Counted from the stretch's first letter, positions 8,676 to 17,587 are shown. The stretch is DNA of 64,000 nt from Mangrovimonas yunxiaonensis (GCF_000733475.1 NZ_JPFK01000002.1:199501-263500), one strand, 5' to 3'. Notes: generated from the letters alone by a model not told the origin. A program made the numbers and translations.

Positions 8676-10505
8676 ATGAAAAAAATTATAAATCAGCTAC
8701 TTCCATTTATAAAGAAATTTAAAAGGCATGTGTTTTTTAATGTGCTTTTTAATTTGCTATATGCCTTTTTTAGTGCCTTGGCCTTTATTTCTTTAATTCC
8801 CATGCTAAATGTTTTATTCGATAAAACAACCGCTGTAAAAGAACCGCCTACATGGGAAGGTATTTTTAAAATTAAAGCCTATGGCGAACAGTTGTTAAAC
8901 TACAAGGTAAGTAGCTACCTAGAAAACGGCAACGCCCAAATGGCATTGGTTATTGCTATTGTTATTGTTATCTCTACCTTCCTGCTAAAAAACATGTTTG
9001 GCTATTTTGCCATGCAGCATGTTATGTACCTTAAAAACGGTGTTTTAACCGATTTGAGAAAAACCATGTACAACAAAATTATTGGCCTGCCCATTAGCTT
9101 TTATTCTAAACGGCAAAAAGGCGATGTTATGGCCAGAATTTTAGGAGACATTAACGAAATGCAAAACTCCTTTTTTATCATATTGGAGTTAATTGTAAGA
9201 GAGCCCGCAACCATTATTTTTTCCTTAATAATGATGTTTACCATAAGTTGGGAATTATCGCTGTTTGTTTTGTGCTTTATCCCTGTGGCCGGATTCTTAA
9301 TCTCCAGAATAGGAAAAAGCTTAAAGAAGAACTCCCTAAAAGCACAACAAGAATCTGGTAGACTAATTTCTATTGTAGAAGAAACCTTAACCGGATTAAA
9401 AATTATAAAAAGTTACAATGCCGAAGGTATCTTTAAATCTAGCTTTATCACTTCTGCCGATAAAATTTTAAAGCTCAGAAATAAAATTGGACTAAAAAAC
9501 AATCTTGCCGGCCCGGTTAGCGAAGTGCTAGGAATTGCCACCATTGCCATTTTATTATGGTATGGTGGTAAATTAGTCCTAGTAGATAAAGTTATCGAAG
9601 GTACTGTTTTCTTGCCTTTTATGGGATTAGCTTACGGCATTTTAACCCCTGCAAAGGCCATAAGTAAAGCGTCTTACAAAGTTAAAAACGGTATGGCAGC
9701 AGCCGATCGTGTTTTCGATATCCTCCATGAAGAAAACAGCATGCCAGATTTACCAAATGCAACAACACTCGAACGCTTTAATCATAACATTTCAATAGAA
9801 AACATTTCATTTAAGTACGATGAAGATTATGTGTTAAAAAACTTTTCTGTTGAAGTACCTAAAGGAAAAACAATTGCATTAGTAGGCCAATCGGGCAGCG
9901 GTAAAAGTACCATTGCCAACCTAGTAACTCGTTTTTACGATGTTAACGAAGGGCGTATTTCCATTGATGGCACCAACATAAAAAACATTACCAAGCACTC
10001 CCTAAGAAATTTAATGGGGCTCGTTACGCAAGACTCCATTTTATTTAACGAATCCATTAAAAACAACATTCTGTTGGGCAAGCCAGACGCCACAGACCAA
10101 GACATTATCGAAGCCTTAAAAATAGCCAACGCTTGGGAGTTTGTTAAAGACCTCCCACAAGGTATCGAAACCAACATTGGCGACTCTGGAAACAAGCTAT
10201 CTGGCGGGCAAAAACAGCGTTTAAGCATTGCAAGAGCAGTACTTAAAAACCCTCCGATTATGATTCTGGACGAAGCCACTTCGGCCTTAGACACCGAAAG
10301 CGAACGCTTGGTACAAGACGCGCTAGAAAACATGATGCGCAACCGTACCTCTATTGTTATTGCCCATAGATTATCAACCATACAAAATGCCGATACCATT
10401 GTGGTCATGCAAAAAGGTAAGATTGTTGAGCAAGGCACCCACACCGCATTAATGGCCGAAAACGGCGTTTATAAAAAACTGGTGGACATGCAGAGTTTTG
10501 AATAA
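8676..10505 (+). CDS. MsbA-like ABC transporter, fused permease and ATPase
   Basis: A 609-residue half-transporter expected to work as a homodimer in the inner membrane, probably exporting a lipid or another hydrophobic substrate. Residues 15-325 form an exporter-type six-helix domain (ALAFISLIPMLNVLF, IVIVISTFLLKNMFGYFAM, FLPFMGLAYGILTPAKAISK). The ATPase domain has Walker A GQSGSGKST near residue 405, signature LSGGQKQR, Walker B MILDEATSALD and the H-loop IAHRLST. It starts four bases after the mutase stop, so the two are probably translated from one message. MsbA, which flips lipid A precursors, is the closest familiar protein, but the substrate cannot be read from the sequence. Confidence 0.9.
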   Translation: MKKIINQLLPFIKKFKRHVFFNVLFNLLYAFFSALAFISLIPMLNVLFDKTTAVKEPPTWEGIFKIKAYGEQLLNYKVSSYLENGNAQMALVIAIVIVISTFLLKNMFGYFAMQHVMYLKNGVLTDLRKTMYNKIIGLPISFYSKRQKGDVMARILGDINEMQNSFFIILELIVREPATIIFSLIMMFTISWELSLFVLCFIPVAGFLISRIGKSLKKNSLKAQQESGRLISIVEETLTGLKIIKSYNAEGIFKSSFITSADKILKLRNKIGLKNNLAGPVSEVLGIATIAILLWYGGKLVLVDKVIEGTVFLPFMGLAYGILTPAKAISKASYKVKNGMAAADRVFDILHEENSMPDLPNATTLERFNHNISIENISFKYDEDYVLKNFSVEVPKGKTIALVGQSGSGKSTIANLVTRFYDVNEGRISIDGTNIKNITKHSLRNLMGLVTQDSILFNESIKNNILLGKPDATDQDIIEALKIANAWEFVKDLPQGIETNIGDSGNKLSGGQKQRLSIARAVLKNPPIMILDEATSALDTESERLVQDALENMMRNRTSIVIAHRLSTIQNADTIVVMQKGKIVEQGTHTALMAENGVYKKLVDMQSFE

Positions 10506-10526
10506 TACTACAGCCTGAAACAAATT

Positions 10527-10563
10527 AAAAAAGGACAAATCAGTATAGATTTGTCCTTTTTTT
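10527..10563 (+). terminator. Intrinsic terminator of the 5.3-10.5 kb operon
   Basis: A-rich arm ending AAGGACAAATC (to 10541) pairs with GATTTGTCCTT (from 10548) around a six-base loop and runs into seven Ts. It lies 22 bases after the ABC transporter stop. Confidence 0.88.
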
Positions 10564-10650
10564 GTTACTGCTAGACTTGGGGCAAACTAACAATAAGCAG
10601 GTTTATTACTGTAAACATAAGTTATTAAAAAGGAAAAAACAAGAAAAAAA

Positions 10651-10683
10651 TGCATTTTATCGGATAATTTTGCGTTTTATCAG
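10651..10683 (+). promoter_or_regulatory. Candidate promoter with two direct repeats before the ECF sigma operon
   Basis: A perfect TAATTTTG (10665-10672) sits between two 13-base direct repeats, TGCATTTTATCGG (10651-10663) and TGCGTTTTATCAG (10671-10683), whose starts are 20 bases apart, about two helical turns. No TTG is found at the -33 position. An inverted ACGATAAAGC occurs at 10776-10785. The remaining intergenic sequence (10564-10791) shows no gene. Confidence 0.4.
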
Positions 10684-10791
10684 CTAAAGCACCCTCAAAC
10701 ATGCCATGAAGCAGCATTACAGCAGATAAAAAAATTATACTACCAACTAAACTTTTAATACGTATTTTCGTCTTACGATAAAGCCTTTTAA

Positions 10792-11334
10792 TTGATTAAC
10801 GAAAAAGACTTAATAAAACGGCTAACAACCAAAGCCACCCAAGAAGCTGCCTTTAAGGATTTACTCCAACTTTATAAAGAGCGGCTATACTGGCACATAA
10901 GAAAAATTGTTATCACACACGACGATGCCGACGATGTACTACAAAACACATTTATAAAAGTGTTTAAAAACATCAACTCGTTTAAAGGCGAAAGCAAGCT
11001 CTTTTCGTGGATGTACCGCATAGCAACCAATGAAGCCATTAGTTTTTTAAACAAAAAATCGAAAATACTTCAAGTTTCAAACGAAACACTGCAGCAGCAA
11101 GCGGTTAGCAATTTAAAATCTGATGTTTATTTTAATGGCGACGACATTCAGCTAAAATTACAACAGGCCATAACAACATTACCACAAAAGCAACAGCTAG
11201 TTTTTAATATGAAGTATTTCGACAACATAAAATACAAAGACATGGCCAACATACTAGACACTAGCGAAGGTGCTTTAAAGGCTTCTTACCATTTGGCCGT
11301 TAAAAAAATTGAAGACTACTTAAAAACCCATTAA
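10792..11334 (+). CDS. ECF-type RNA polymerase sigma factor
   Basis: A 180-residue sigma-70 family protein with only regions 2 and 4. Region 2 (about 22-92) contains DADDVLQNTFIKVFKNINSF for core binding and -10 recognition and KLFSWMYRIATNEAISFLNKK. Region 4 (about 121-178) contains LPQKQQLVFNMKYF and the helix-turn-helix IKYKDMANILDTSEGALKAS. The only possible start is TTG at 10792, because an in-frame TAA lies immediately upstream at 10789-10791. It heads a three-gene unit with a one-helix membrane protein and a periplasmic Spy/CpxP-like protein, so it probably responds to an envelope signal. The distant perfect TAATTTTG at 10665 could be its promoter. Confidence 0.93.
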   Translation: MINEKDLIKRLTTKATQEAAFKDLLQLYKERLYWHIRKIVITHDDADDVLQNTFIKVFKNINSFKGESKLFSWMYRIATNEAISFLNKKSKILQVSNETLQQQAVSNLKSDVYFNGDDIQLKLQQAITTLPQKQQLVFNMKYFDNIKYKDMANILDTSEGALKASYHLAVKKIEDYLKTH

Positions 11335-11366
11335 ACCATTGCACAAAAAAGAAGTCTAACCAACAG

Positions 11367-11858
11367 ATGAACAACACCTTAAAACATATAAAGCACACTG
11401 GTTTTATAGCTCCAAAAGACTATTTTAAGTCTTTTGACAAGGCGCTTCTACAACAAATAGACGATAAAAATCCTTTAACCCAAACCAATCCTCATGGGTT
11501 TGAAGTTCCAGAAAATTATTTTACGCAGGTTGATGGCAAAGTGCTTAAAGCCATTGCCCATTCCCCTAAGGTGCTTACACTCCCTGTTTTAAAAAAGGCC
11601 GTGTATGCCACCGCAATTGCCGCAAGCATGGTGTTGGCTCTTGTAATTTTCACCCAAAAAAGCCAAGTTGCCTTTGGCGATCTAGAAACAAGCGCTTTAG
11701 AAACGTACATAGAACAAAATTTTGACCTACAAGACGTGGCTCCCCTTATTGAGGGAAACATGACTACAACTGGTTTTTATGAAGTCACCTTTTCAGAAGA
11801 ACCTTTAGACGATTACATCTTAAACCACACCTCAATCGAAGACTTAATTCCAGAATAA
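11367..11858 (+). CDS. Single-pass membrane protein, probable anti-sigma partner
   Basis: A 163-residue protein with one membrane helix at about residues 71-92 (AVYATAIAASMVLALVIFTQ). The N-terminal 70 residues would be cytoplasmic and contain a twice-occurring phrase (GFIAPKDYFKSFD and GFEVPENYFTQVD). The outer part is acidic and carries ETYIEQNFDLQDVAPLIEG and ends EDLIPE. It sits 32 bases after the sigma factor gene and one base before the periplasmic gene. Placement and topology fit an anti-sigma factor or sigma regulator, but no zinc-binding anti-sigma motif is present, so this is inferred from context. A 9-bp hairpin (11413-11436) lies within its 5' part. Confidence 0.7.
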   Translation: MNNTLKHIKHTGFIAPKDYFKSFDKALLQQIDDKNPLTQTNPHGFEVPENYFTQVDGKVLKAIAHSPKVLTLPVLKKAVYATAIAASMVLALVIFTQKSQVAFGDLETSALETYIEQNFDLQDVAPLIEGNMTTTGFYEVTFSEEPLDDYILNHTSIEDLIPE

Positions 11859-11859
11859 C

Positions 11860-12297
11860 ATGAAAAAAATAACCCTATACCTTTTCATCTTAGGCCTTTC
11901 CTTTTCAAGCTTAGCCCAAGAAAAAAGCAAAAAGGAAAAAATAGAGGCTTTAAAAATTGCGTTTATTACCGAGCATGTAAACTTAACAAAACAAGAAGCC
12001 CAGGATTTTTGGCCCATTTACAATGCTTACGAAAACAACACAGATGCCTTGAGAAAAACCTCGTCTGAAAAAAGAAAAGACAAAAGCCCAGAAACGTTAA
12101 CAGAAACCGAAGCCAAAGCGCTCCTGCTTAACATGATAAAGGTTGATGAACAAAAAAAAGCCCTAAAATCGCAATACATAAACGATTTATTAACCATAAT
12201 GCCCGCCACAAAAGTCATTGGCTTATTTCGTGCCGAACATGCTTTTAAACGAAAAATGTTCGAAGAATTTAAAAAACGCCGCGGGGCATGCGACTAA
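11860..12297 (+). CDS. Periplasmic sensor of ECF-type sigma factor (Spy/CpxP-like)
   Basis: A 145-residue exported protein: signal peptide MKKITLYLFILGLSFSSLAQ, then a highly charged helical protein with KIAFITEHVNLTKQEAQDFWPIYNAYE and RAEHAFKRKMFEEFKKRR. The LTKQEAQ segment resembles the LTxxQ motif of the Spy/CpxP/zinc-sensor family, and the arrangement after a sigma factor and a membrane protein is the one flavobacterial annotators name sensor of ECF-type sigma factor. It likely monitors misfolded protein or metal stress in the periplasm and signals through the membrane protein; that mechanism is inference. Confidence 0.8.
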   Translation: MKKITLYLFILGLSFSSLAQEKSKKEKIEALKIAFITEHVNLTKQEAQDFWPIYNAYENNTDALRKTSSEKRKDKSPETLTETEAKALLLNMIKVDEQKKALKSQYINDLLTIMPATKVIGLFRAEHAFKRKMFEEFKKRRGACD

Positions 12298-12299
12298 AA

Positions 12300-12332
12300 C
12301 AAAAAAAGAGGTTTTAAAAACCTCTTTTTTTT
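12300..12332 (+). terminator. Bidirectional terminator between convergent genes
   Basis: AAAAAAAGAGGTTTT pairs with AAAACCTCTTTTTTT across a two-base centre (12301-12330), giving T-runs in both directions. It ends the sigma operon and the convergent Asp-box gene, whose stop codon is within its arm. Confidence 0.85.
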
Positions 12333-13377
12333 ATTCCTTAAAAGTAAGCTTGCTTAACCGGCCTTGTCCTGCAGCATAAGCCGTGCTATCGTTTAAAAAC
12401 CTAATGGTATAAAACCCTTCATCGCTTAGGTGGCTCCAGGTCTGTCCGCCATCGTTAGAATAATCGATCCCTTTAAAACCAATGGCTACCAGCTCATTTC
12501 CTCCCCTACCTGGGATATACTGCACACAACTTCTATACCCCGGGTCTTGATTTTCGCCAACCACGGTCCAAGTTCGCCCACCGTCTTTGGTCTGTATTTT
12601 ATTGGCTTTGTTTTCTTCGGGCTTGGTATAATCCCCACCAATAGCAAATCCGTTTAACGCATCGTAAAAATCAATGGAATAAATGCCTTCTGTCTCCTTA
12701 TCCTTCACCATGGGCGTTTTAAACACCTCCCAAGTATTTCCCTTATTTGGCGAATAGTACACGCGTCCCGCAGTGGTCGCCACCCAAGTATGGTTGCCCA
12801 CTATGGCTATGTTGGTATCGCTAGCAGCAAAGGCCCCTTCGTTCGGCATGCCTTCGGGCAAAGCATCGCAAGGTAATTTTGTCCAAGTATTCCCGCCATC
12901 CCTAGTAATAATGATACTCAAGCAACCATTGGTTGCATCGCCAATGGCAATCCCCTCTTGGGTGTTCCAAAAATCCATAGCATCATAAAAAACCCGTTCG
13001 TGCACTTCTTTATAAACCACCTCCATATTGCCCGAACTCCCGGTTTTAAATAACAAAGCCGGGTTGGCAACACTCAGCATAAAAAAATCGGTATTGTTGT
13101 TGGCCACAGCCCTAAATTGAAGGTCTAACGAATCGTACGCCTGTTTAGAGATTAACCAATTATTTTGCGCAACGTTGTACAGCCCATAGGTATTATTATT
13201 GGCTGCAAAAGCAATGCTGTTTTTATCTAAAATTTCAATGGCCCTAATGCTTAGGGTAGAATCTTCCAAAATAGGCTCTAACACAACCTTCGAAAAGTGC
13301 CTTGGTTTTAAAGCCTGATCCTTACAAGACACGACCCACAAGCCGATGAACAGGAACAACAAATAAATATTTTTCAT
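12331..13377 (-). CDS. Asp-box (BNR) repeat beta-propeller lipoprotein
   Basis: A 348-residue lipoprotein: signal LLFLFIGLWVVSC with Cys18, then a propeller with Asp-box turns ITRDGGNTWTKL, YSPNKGNTWEVF, QTKDGGRTWTVV and YSNDGGQTWSHL. Flavobacterial relatives are named oxidoreductase or YCF48-like protein, but no redox motif is present and the name is not supported by the sequence. Asp-box propellers include sialidases and the photosystem II factor Ycf48; here the sialidase catalytic residues cannot be identified. It is a single gene, convergent with the sigma operon and divergent from the RNA methyltransferase gene. Likely anchored on the outer membrane. Confidence 0.82.
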   Translation of the reverse strand: MKNIYLLFLFIGLWVVSCKDQALKPRHFSKVVLEPILEDSTLSIRAIEILDKNSIAFAANNNTYGLYNVAQNNWLISKQAYDSLDLQFRAVANNNTDFFMLSVANPALLFKTGSSGNMEVVYKEVHERVFYDAMDFWNTQEGIAIGDATNGCLSIIITRDGGNTWTKLPCDALPEGMPNEGAFAASDTNIAIVGNHTWVATTAGRVYYSPNKGNTWEVFKTPMVKDKETEGIYSIDFYDALNGFAIGGDYTKPEENKANKIQTKDGGRTWTVVGENQDPGYRSCVQYIPGRGGNELVAIGFKGIDYSNDGGQTWSHLSDEGFYTIRFLNDSTAYAAGQGRLSKLTFKE

Positions 13378-13492
13378 ACGTTTTATTTAGCAATCATTTA
13401 AACACTTAAAACAAGTTTTAACGATTGGTTTACATTTATCGAGTAAAAATAGAAAAACAACGCAACATTTAAACAAATCAACATATTAACCC

Positions 13493-13500
13493 TATCTTTG
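13493..13500 (+). promoter_or_regulatory. -7 promoter element of the RsmB-like gene
   Basis: A perfect TATCTTTG at 13493-13500 precedes the ATG at 13519 by 18 bases. The TTG inside it is an in-frame codon that could be mistaken for a start codon. No clear TTG at -33 was seen. Confidence 0.5.
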
Positions 13501-13518
13501 CGTGCTGAATTTTTCACA

Positions 13519-14733
13519 ATGCGATTACACAGAAACCTATGTTTTGCCGTTATAGATGGCTTACACAAAATATTTAATGAAGATGAATACGCCGACAAGG
13601 TGATTCAAACATTACTAAAACGAGACAAGCGCTGGGGCAGCCGCGACCGTTCATTTGTGGCAGAAACCACTTACGACATTGTACGTTGGAAACGTCTTTA
13701 TGCCGAAATTGCCGATGTAAAAGCGCCTTTTGACAGGGATAACCTTTGGCGGCTTTTTGCTGTTTGGGCAACGCTTAAAGGCATTCGCTTGCCAGATTGG
13801 AAATATTTTGAAAATACGCCCACACGTAAAATTAAAGGCCGGTTTGACGAACTCTCGAAAATTAGAAAATACCGCGAGTCTATTCCTGATTGGATTGATG
13901 CCGTTGGCGCTAAGGAATTAGGAGAAGCCCTTTGGGCCAAGGAAATTGCCATGCAAAACGTTCAAGCAGATGTTATTTTAAGGACCAACACCTTAAAAAC
14001 AACAAAAAAAGATCTTCAGCTCCGTTTACAATCCGAAGGCATTGAAACCGAGTTTTTAAACGATTACCCTGCTGCGCTTAAACTAAAAGAACGCGCCAAT
14101 GTGTTTAAAACAGAAACCTTTAAAGACGGTTGGTTTGAAGTGCAAGACGCTTCCTCTCAATTGGTGGCCGATTTTCTAGAGGTTGAACCCGGCATGAAAG
14201 TCGTTGATGCCTGTGCCGGTGCTGGCGGGAAAACCCTACACATTGCAGCTTTAATGCAAAACAAAGGACAGGTTATCGCTATGGACATCTACGAAAGCAA
14301 GTTAAAAAAGCTAAAAATCCGTGCGAAAAGGAATGGCGTCCACAATTTCGATATGCGCGTTTTAGACTCTACAAAACCCATTAAAAAACTATATGGCAAA
14401 GCCGACCGCGTTTTAATCGATGCACCTTGTTCTGGCTTAGGCGTTTTACGCAGAAACCCCGATGCCAAATGGAAATTGGAGCCCGAATTTCTAGATAGAA
14501 TAAAACTAACCCAACAGGAGGTCTTACAAAACTACTCCAAAATGGTAAAACCGGGCGGCAAACTGGTGTATGCCACCTGCTCTGTACTGCCTTCTGAAAA
14601 CCGGGAACAAGTTGACAAATTTTTAACATCAGAATCCGGTAAAGACTTTACCTTTGTTAAAGACAACAACGTATTGGCCCACAAATCTGGTTTTGATGGG
14701 TTCTATATGGCGCTTTTAGAAAAGAAAAAATAA
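13519..14733 (+). CDS. RsmB/NOP-family rRNA cytosine-C5 methyltransferase
   Basis: A 404-residue SAM-dependent enzyme that makes 5-methylcytosine in RNA, most likely 16S rRNA. The N-terminal third is a NusB-like RNA-binding region (HRNLCFAVIDGLHKIFNEDE, KRWGSRDRSFVAETTYDIVRWKR). The Rossmann domain has SAM motif I VVDACAGAGGKTLHIAAL, motif IV DAPCSGLGVLRRNPDAKW with Cys304 and motif VI YATCSVLPSEN with Cys354; both cysteines of the two-cysteine mechanism are present. The frame extends upstream to a TTG at 13498, but that codon is inside the -7 promoter element, so ATG at 13519 is chosen. Four bases separate it from the nuclease gene. Confidence 0.9.
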   Translation: MRLHRNLCFAVIDGLHKIFNEDEYADKVIQTLLKRDKRWGSRDRSFVAETTYDIVRWKRLYAEIADVKAPFDRDNLWRLFAVWATLKGIRLPDWKYFENTPTRKIKGRFDELSKIRKYRESIPDWIDAVGAKELGEALWAKEIAMQNVQADVILRTNTLKTTKKDLQLRLQSEGIETEFLNDYPAALKLKERANVFKTETFKDGWFEVQDASSQLVADFLEVEPGMKVVDACAGAGGKTLHIAALMQNKGQVIAMDIYESKLKKLKIRAKRNGVHNFDMRVLDSTKPIKKLYGKADRVLIDAPCSGLGVLRRNPDAKWKLEPEFLDRIKLTQQEVLQNYSKMVKPGGKLVYATCSVLPSENREQVDKFLTSESGKDFTFVKDNNVLAHKSGFDGFYMALLEKKK

Positions 14734-14737
14734 GACT

Positions 14738-16558
14738 ATGAAGCATTTTTACCTCCTATTTTTAACATTAGTAACTTTAACTGCAACAGCCCAAATTCCC
14801 GCTAATTATTACACGAGCGCTGATGGGCTAACCGGGTACGAATTAAAAACACAGCTTAAGGTCATTGTTACCAATGGCCACAACCCACAGACTTACGACG
14901 CCCTATACACGGCCTACGTAACAACCCATACAGACAATTATTATGAAAACGACGGCACTGTGCTGGATTTTTATTCAGAAAAACCCAATGATACAGATGC
15001 TTACAACTATACTCACGGCAACAACCAGTGTGGCAACTACAATAGCGAAGGCGACTGCTACAACAGAGAGCATTTAATGCCGCAATCGGTTTTTAACGAA
15101 CAATCTCCAATGGTATCGGACATCCATCATGTTATTCCTAGCGACGGCTCTGTTAATGGCTATAGAAGCAACCTGCCTTTTGGCGAGGTTGATATTCCAG
15201 ACTTCACCTCTACCAACGGCTCTAGAAGAGGCATTTCGGGAAGTCCCGGATATGCTGGAATTGTTTTCGAACCCATCGATACGTTTAAAGGCGATATTGC
15301 CAGAGCGTTACTGTATTTTGCCGTAAGGTATGAAGATCAAATAGCAAGCTGGAACCACACCATGCTTAATGGCACTTCAGACCAGGTGTTCTCAGATTGG
15401 TTTTTAGATGTTTTGCTCGATTGGCATTACAACATCGATCCGGTTGACCAACAGGAAATAGACCGCAACCATGCCGCATACAATTTTCAAGGGAATGCCA
15501 ACCCCTTTGTTGACCACCCAGAATGGGTAAATGCCATTTGGGGCGACCTTACACCAGACACTACAGCGCCTACCGCTCCTACCAACCTAGCGGCCAGCAA
15601 CCCAACCGACACCAGCGTTGATTTATCTTGGAATGCCGCTACCGATGATGTGGGTGTAATTTCATACAATATTTATATTGATGCCACATTCGCTTTTAAC
15701 GTTTCAACAACCACATCTACAGCAACAGGATTATCGCCAGATACAAATTATTGCTTTACTGTAACAGCCTTAGATGCTGCAGGAAACGAATCGGCTATTA
15801 GCAACGAGGTTTGCGAAACCACAACCAACAATGGTACTGGCGGCGGTGTTGATTTGTTCTTTTCAGAATACATGGAAGGCAGCAGCCTAAACAAAGCCCT
15901 AGAAATTGCCAACTTTACCGGCTCAACAATTTCCGACTTATCTGCTTATTCAATAAAATTAAGCACAAATGGAAACCCCAGTTGGACCGTCACCTATACC
16001 TTTCCTGCCAACGCCCAAATTGCAAACGAAGGCGTTTATGTTGTTGCCAATGGCAGTGCCAATATTTGTGGCGCTACTGCCGATTTAAACAACGACATTA
16101 CAGGATTTAACGGGAACGACGCTATTGGGTTATTTAAAAACGACGAACTTATAGATCTTATAGGTGTTTTAGGAAACGACACCCCTTTTGCAGAAAATGT
16201 AACCTTGGTAAGAAACAGCAACATTAGCATGCCTAACACCACATTCAATATAAACGAATGGACAACCTATGCCACAAACACCTGTGATGACCTAGGAAGC
16301 CACACACAAACGTTAAGCATTAAAGAAAACCGTCTTGATAATTTAACGATTTACCCAAACCCTGTAAAAGGAAACACCATTACGGTGTCTTCAAACAAAA
16401 CCTTACACTTTGAGGTTTACAATATTTTAGGGCGATTGGTTAGTAAAGGAAAGACAACAAATGGAACTATTGCTGTTCAAATGTTGAATTCTGGAGTATA
16501 TATCCTAAAACTATCCGACGGAAATCAGCAAATAACCAAAAAGCTTATTAAGAAGTAA
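14738..16558 (+). CDS. Secreted endonuclease I with FN3, lamin-tail and T9SS sorting domains
   Basis: A 606-residue multidomain exoprotein. Residues 1-19 (MKHFYLLFLTLVTLTATAQ) are a signal peptide. Residues about 25-265 are an EndA/NucM-type nuclease: YNREHLMPQSVF and SDIHHVIPSDGSVNGYRSNL contain the histidine and asparagines of its beta-beta-alpha metal site. A fibronectin type III domain (about 275-365, APTAPTNLAASNPTDTSVDL) is followed by a lamin-tail domain (about 372-500, LFFSEYMEGSSLNKALEIAN) and a C-terminal T9SS type A sorting domain (YPNPVKG, then SGVYILKLSDG and KLIKK). It probably degrades extracellular DNA for phosphate or nucleosides. It follows the methyltransferase by four bases, an unusual partner. 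Confidence 0.9.
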   Translation: MKHFYLLFLTLVTLTATAQIPANYYTSADGLTGYELKTQLKVIVTNGHNPQTYDALYTAYVTTHTDNYYENDGTVLDFYSEKPNDTDAYNYTHGNNQCGNYNSEGDCYNREHLMPQSVFNEQSPMVSDIHHVIPSDGSVNGYRSNLPFGEVDIPDFTSTNGSRRGISGSPGYAGIVFEPIDTFKGDIARALLYFAVRYEDQIASWNHTMLNGTSDQVFSDWFLDVLLDWHYNIDPVDQQEIDRNHAAYNFQGNANPFVDHPEWVNAIWGDLTPDTTAPTAPTNLAASNPTDTSVDLSWNAATDDVGVISYNIYIDATFAFNVSTTTSTATGLSPDTNYCFTVTALDAAGNESAISNEVCETTTNNGTGGGVDLFFSEYMEGSSLNKALEIANFTGSTISDLSAYSIKLSTNGNPSWTVTYTFPANAQIANEGVYVVANGSANICGATADLNNDITGFNGNDAIGLFKNDELIDLIGVLGNDTPFAENVTLVRNSNISMPNTTFNINEWTTYATNTCDDLGSHTQTLSIKENRLDNLTIYPNPVKGNTITVSSNKTLHFEVYNILGRLVSKGKTTNGTIAVQMLNSGVYILKLSDGNQQITKKLIKK

Positions 16559-16578
16559 AAACGAGCTAATTATATTTT

Positions 16579-16608
16579 AAAAGCCATCAATATTTTGATG
16601 GCTTTTTT
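16579..16608 (+). terminator. Intrinsic terminator after the nuclease gene
   Basis: AAAAGCCATCAA (16579-16590) and TTGATGGCTTTT (16595-16606) form a perfect 12-bp stem with a four-base loop and six Ts. Confidence 0.88.
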
Positions 16609-16631
16609 ATTTTTACAACCTTTGGTTAACC

Positions 16632-17492
16632 ATGAATGATGCTTTTTTTAAACATTTTGAAAACAGCCTTAGTGCCAAAATTAATAGTATAACGCCCGTT
16701 TCTGGCGGCGATATTTCTTCAGCTTTTAAAATCATAACTTTAAATCAAAGTTACTTTCTTAAAATTAATACAGCTTCAAACGCATTAAACATGTTTCAAA
16801 CTGAAGCCGAAGCACTAAAAATCATAGCCAATACCAATACAATCGCTACTCCAAAGGTTATTGATTGCTCTAAATTTGAAAACATATCTTTTTTACTTCT
16901 AGAATTTATTGAAAGTAAACCCCCTTCCTCTAAAGATTTCAAAACCTTAGGGAAACAACTTGCTACACTTCATCAAAAAACGAATGCTTACTTCGGTTTA
17001 CAAAAAGATAATTTTATTGGCAGCCTAATTCAGGCTAACAAACCAACTGATTCTTGGAACACTTTTTACGTTAACAAAAGACTATTACCACAACTGCAAT
17101 TAACCATTCAAAATGATTTACTTTCAGAATCTGATTGCCCTTCAAAAGAGCAAATGTTAGATAAATTACATCCTTATTTTAAAAATATAAAACCTTCACT
17201 TTTACATGGTGACTTATGGGGTGGAAATTATTTAATTTCAACCAACGGAATTCCTTTTCTGATTGATCCAGCTATGTATTTTGGGCATTCGGAAATGGAT
17301 ATTGCAATGACTAAACTTTTTGGCGGATTCTCAGAAAATTTCTACAAAGCATATCACAATAGTATCCCTATCGATCAATTCACTTCCACTCGTATAGAAA
17401 TTTACCAATTATACTACCTTTTGGTGCATTTAAACTTATTCGGATCTTCCTACCGTAACTCGGTAAAAACCATATTGAACAAACACTTCTAG
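16632..17492 (+). CDS. Fructosamine kinase family protein
   Basis: A 286-residue member of the fructosamine-3-kinase / aminoglycoside phosphotransferase fold. The ATP site region reads SGGDISSAFKI and YFLKINTA; the catalytic loop LLHGDLWGGNYL begins near residue 190 (Asp of HGD as base) and DPAMYFGHSEMDIAMTKLFG carries the metal-binding Asp. In this family these motifs (GDLWxGN and DPAxYxGHxExD) are specific for fructosamine kinases, which phosphorylate ketoamines on glycated proteins and so start deglycation. The codons are more AT-rich than those of the nuclease gene before it. It lies between the nuclease terminator and the purL promoter and looks like a single-gene unit. Confidence 0.88.
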   Translation: MNDAFFKHFENSLSAKINSITPVSGGDISSAFKIITLNQSYFLKINTASNALNMFQTEAEALKIIANTNTIATPKVIDCSKFENISFLLLEFIESKPPSSKDFKTLGKQLATLHQKTNAYFGLQKDNFIGSLIQANKPTDSWNTFYVNKRLLPQLQLTIQNDLLSESDCPSKEQMLDKLHPYFKNIKPSLLHGDLWGGNYLISTNGIPFLIDPAMYFGHSEMDIAMTKLFGGFSENFYKAYHNSIPIDQFTSTRIEIYQLYYLLVHLNLFGSSYRNSVKTILNKHF

Positions 17493-17579
17493 TTTTGTTA
17501 CCGATGGAACTGTTGAAAATCTTGTTCACAAACCGTTTAAAAATCAAAAAACGGTCATCCACAATCTAAAATAAAAACG

Positions 17580-17587
17580 TATTTTTG
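17580..17587 (+). promoter_or_regulatory. -7 promoter element of purL
   Basis: A perfect TATTTTTG at 17580-17587 lies 32 bases before the purL ATG. No TTG is at -33. A 7-bp inverted repeat (ACCGTTT at 17532-17538, AAACGGT at 17549-17555) lies just upstream and could be a regulator site. Confidence 0.45.

Noticed and set aside
11413-11436. Hairpin CAAAAGACT/AGTCTTTTG as a terminator
   Set aside because: It is inside the anti-sigma-like coding sequence with a weak 9-bp stem, and the downstream gene starts one base after that CDS; could be chance.
17532-17555. Inverted repeat ACCGTTT/AAACGGT as terminator of the fructosamine kinase gene
   Set aside because: No T-run follows on either strand; mentioned only as a possible regulatory repeat.
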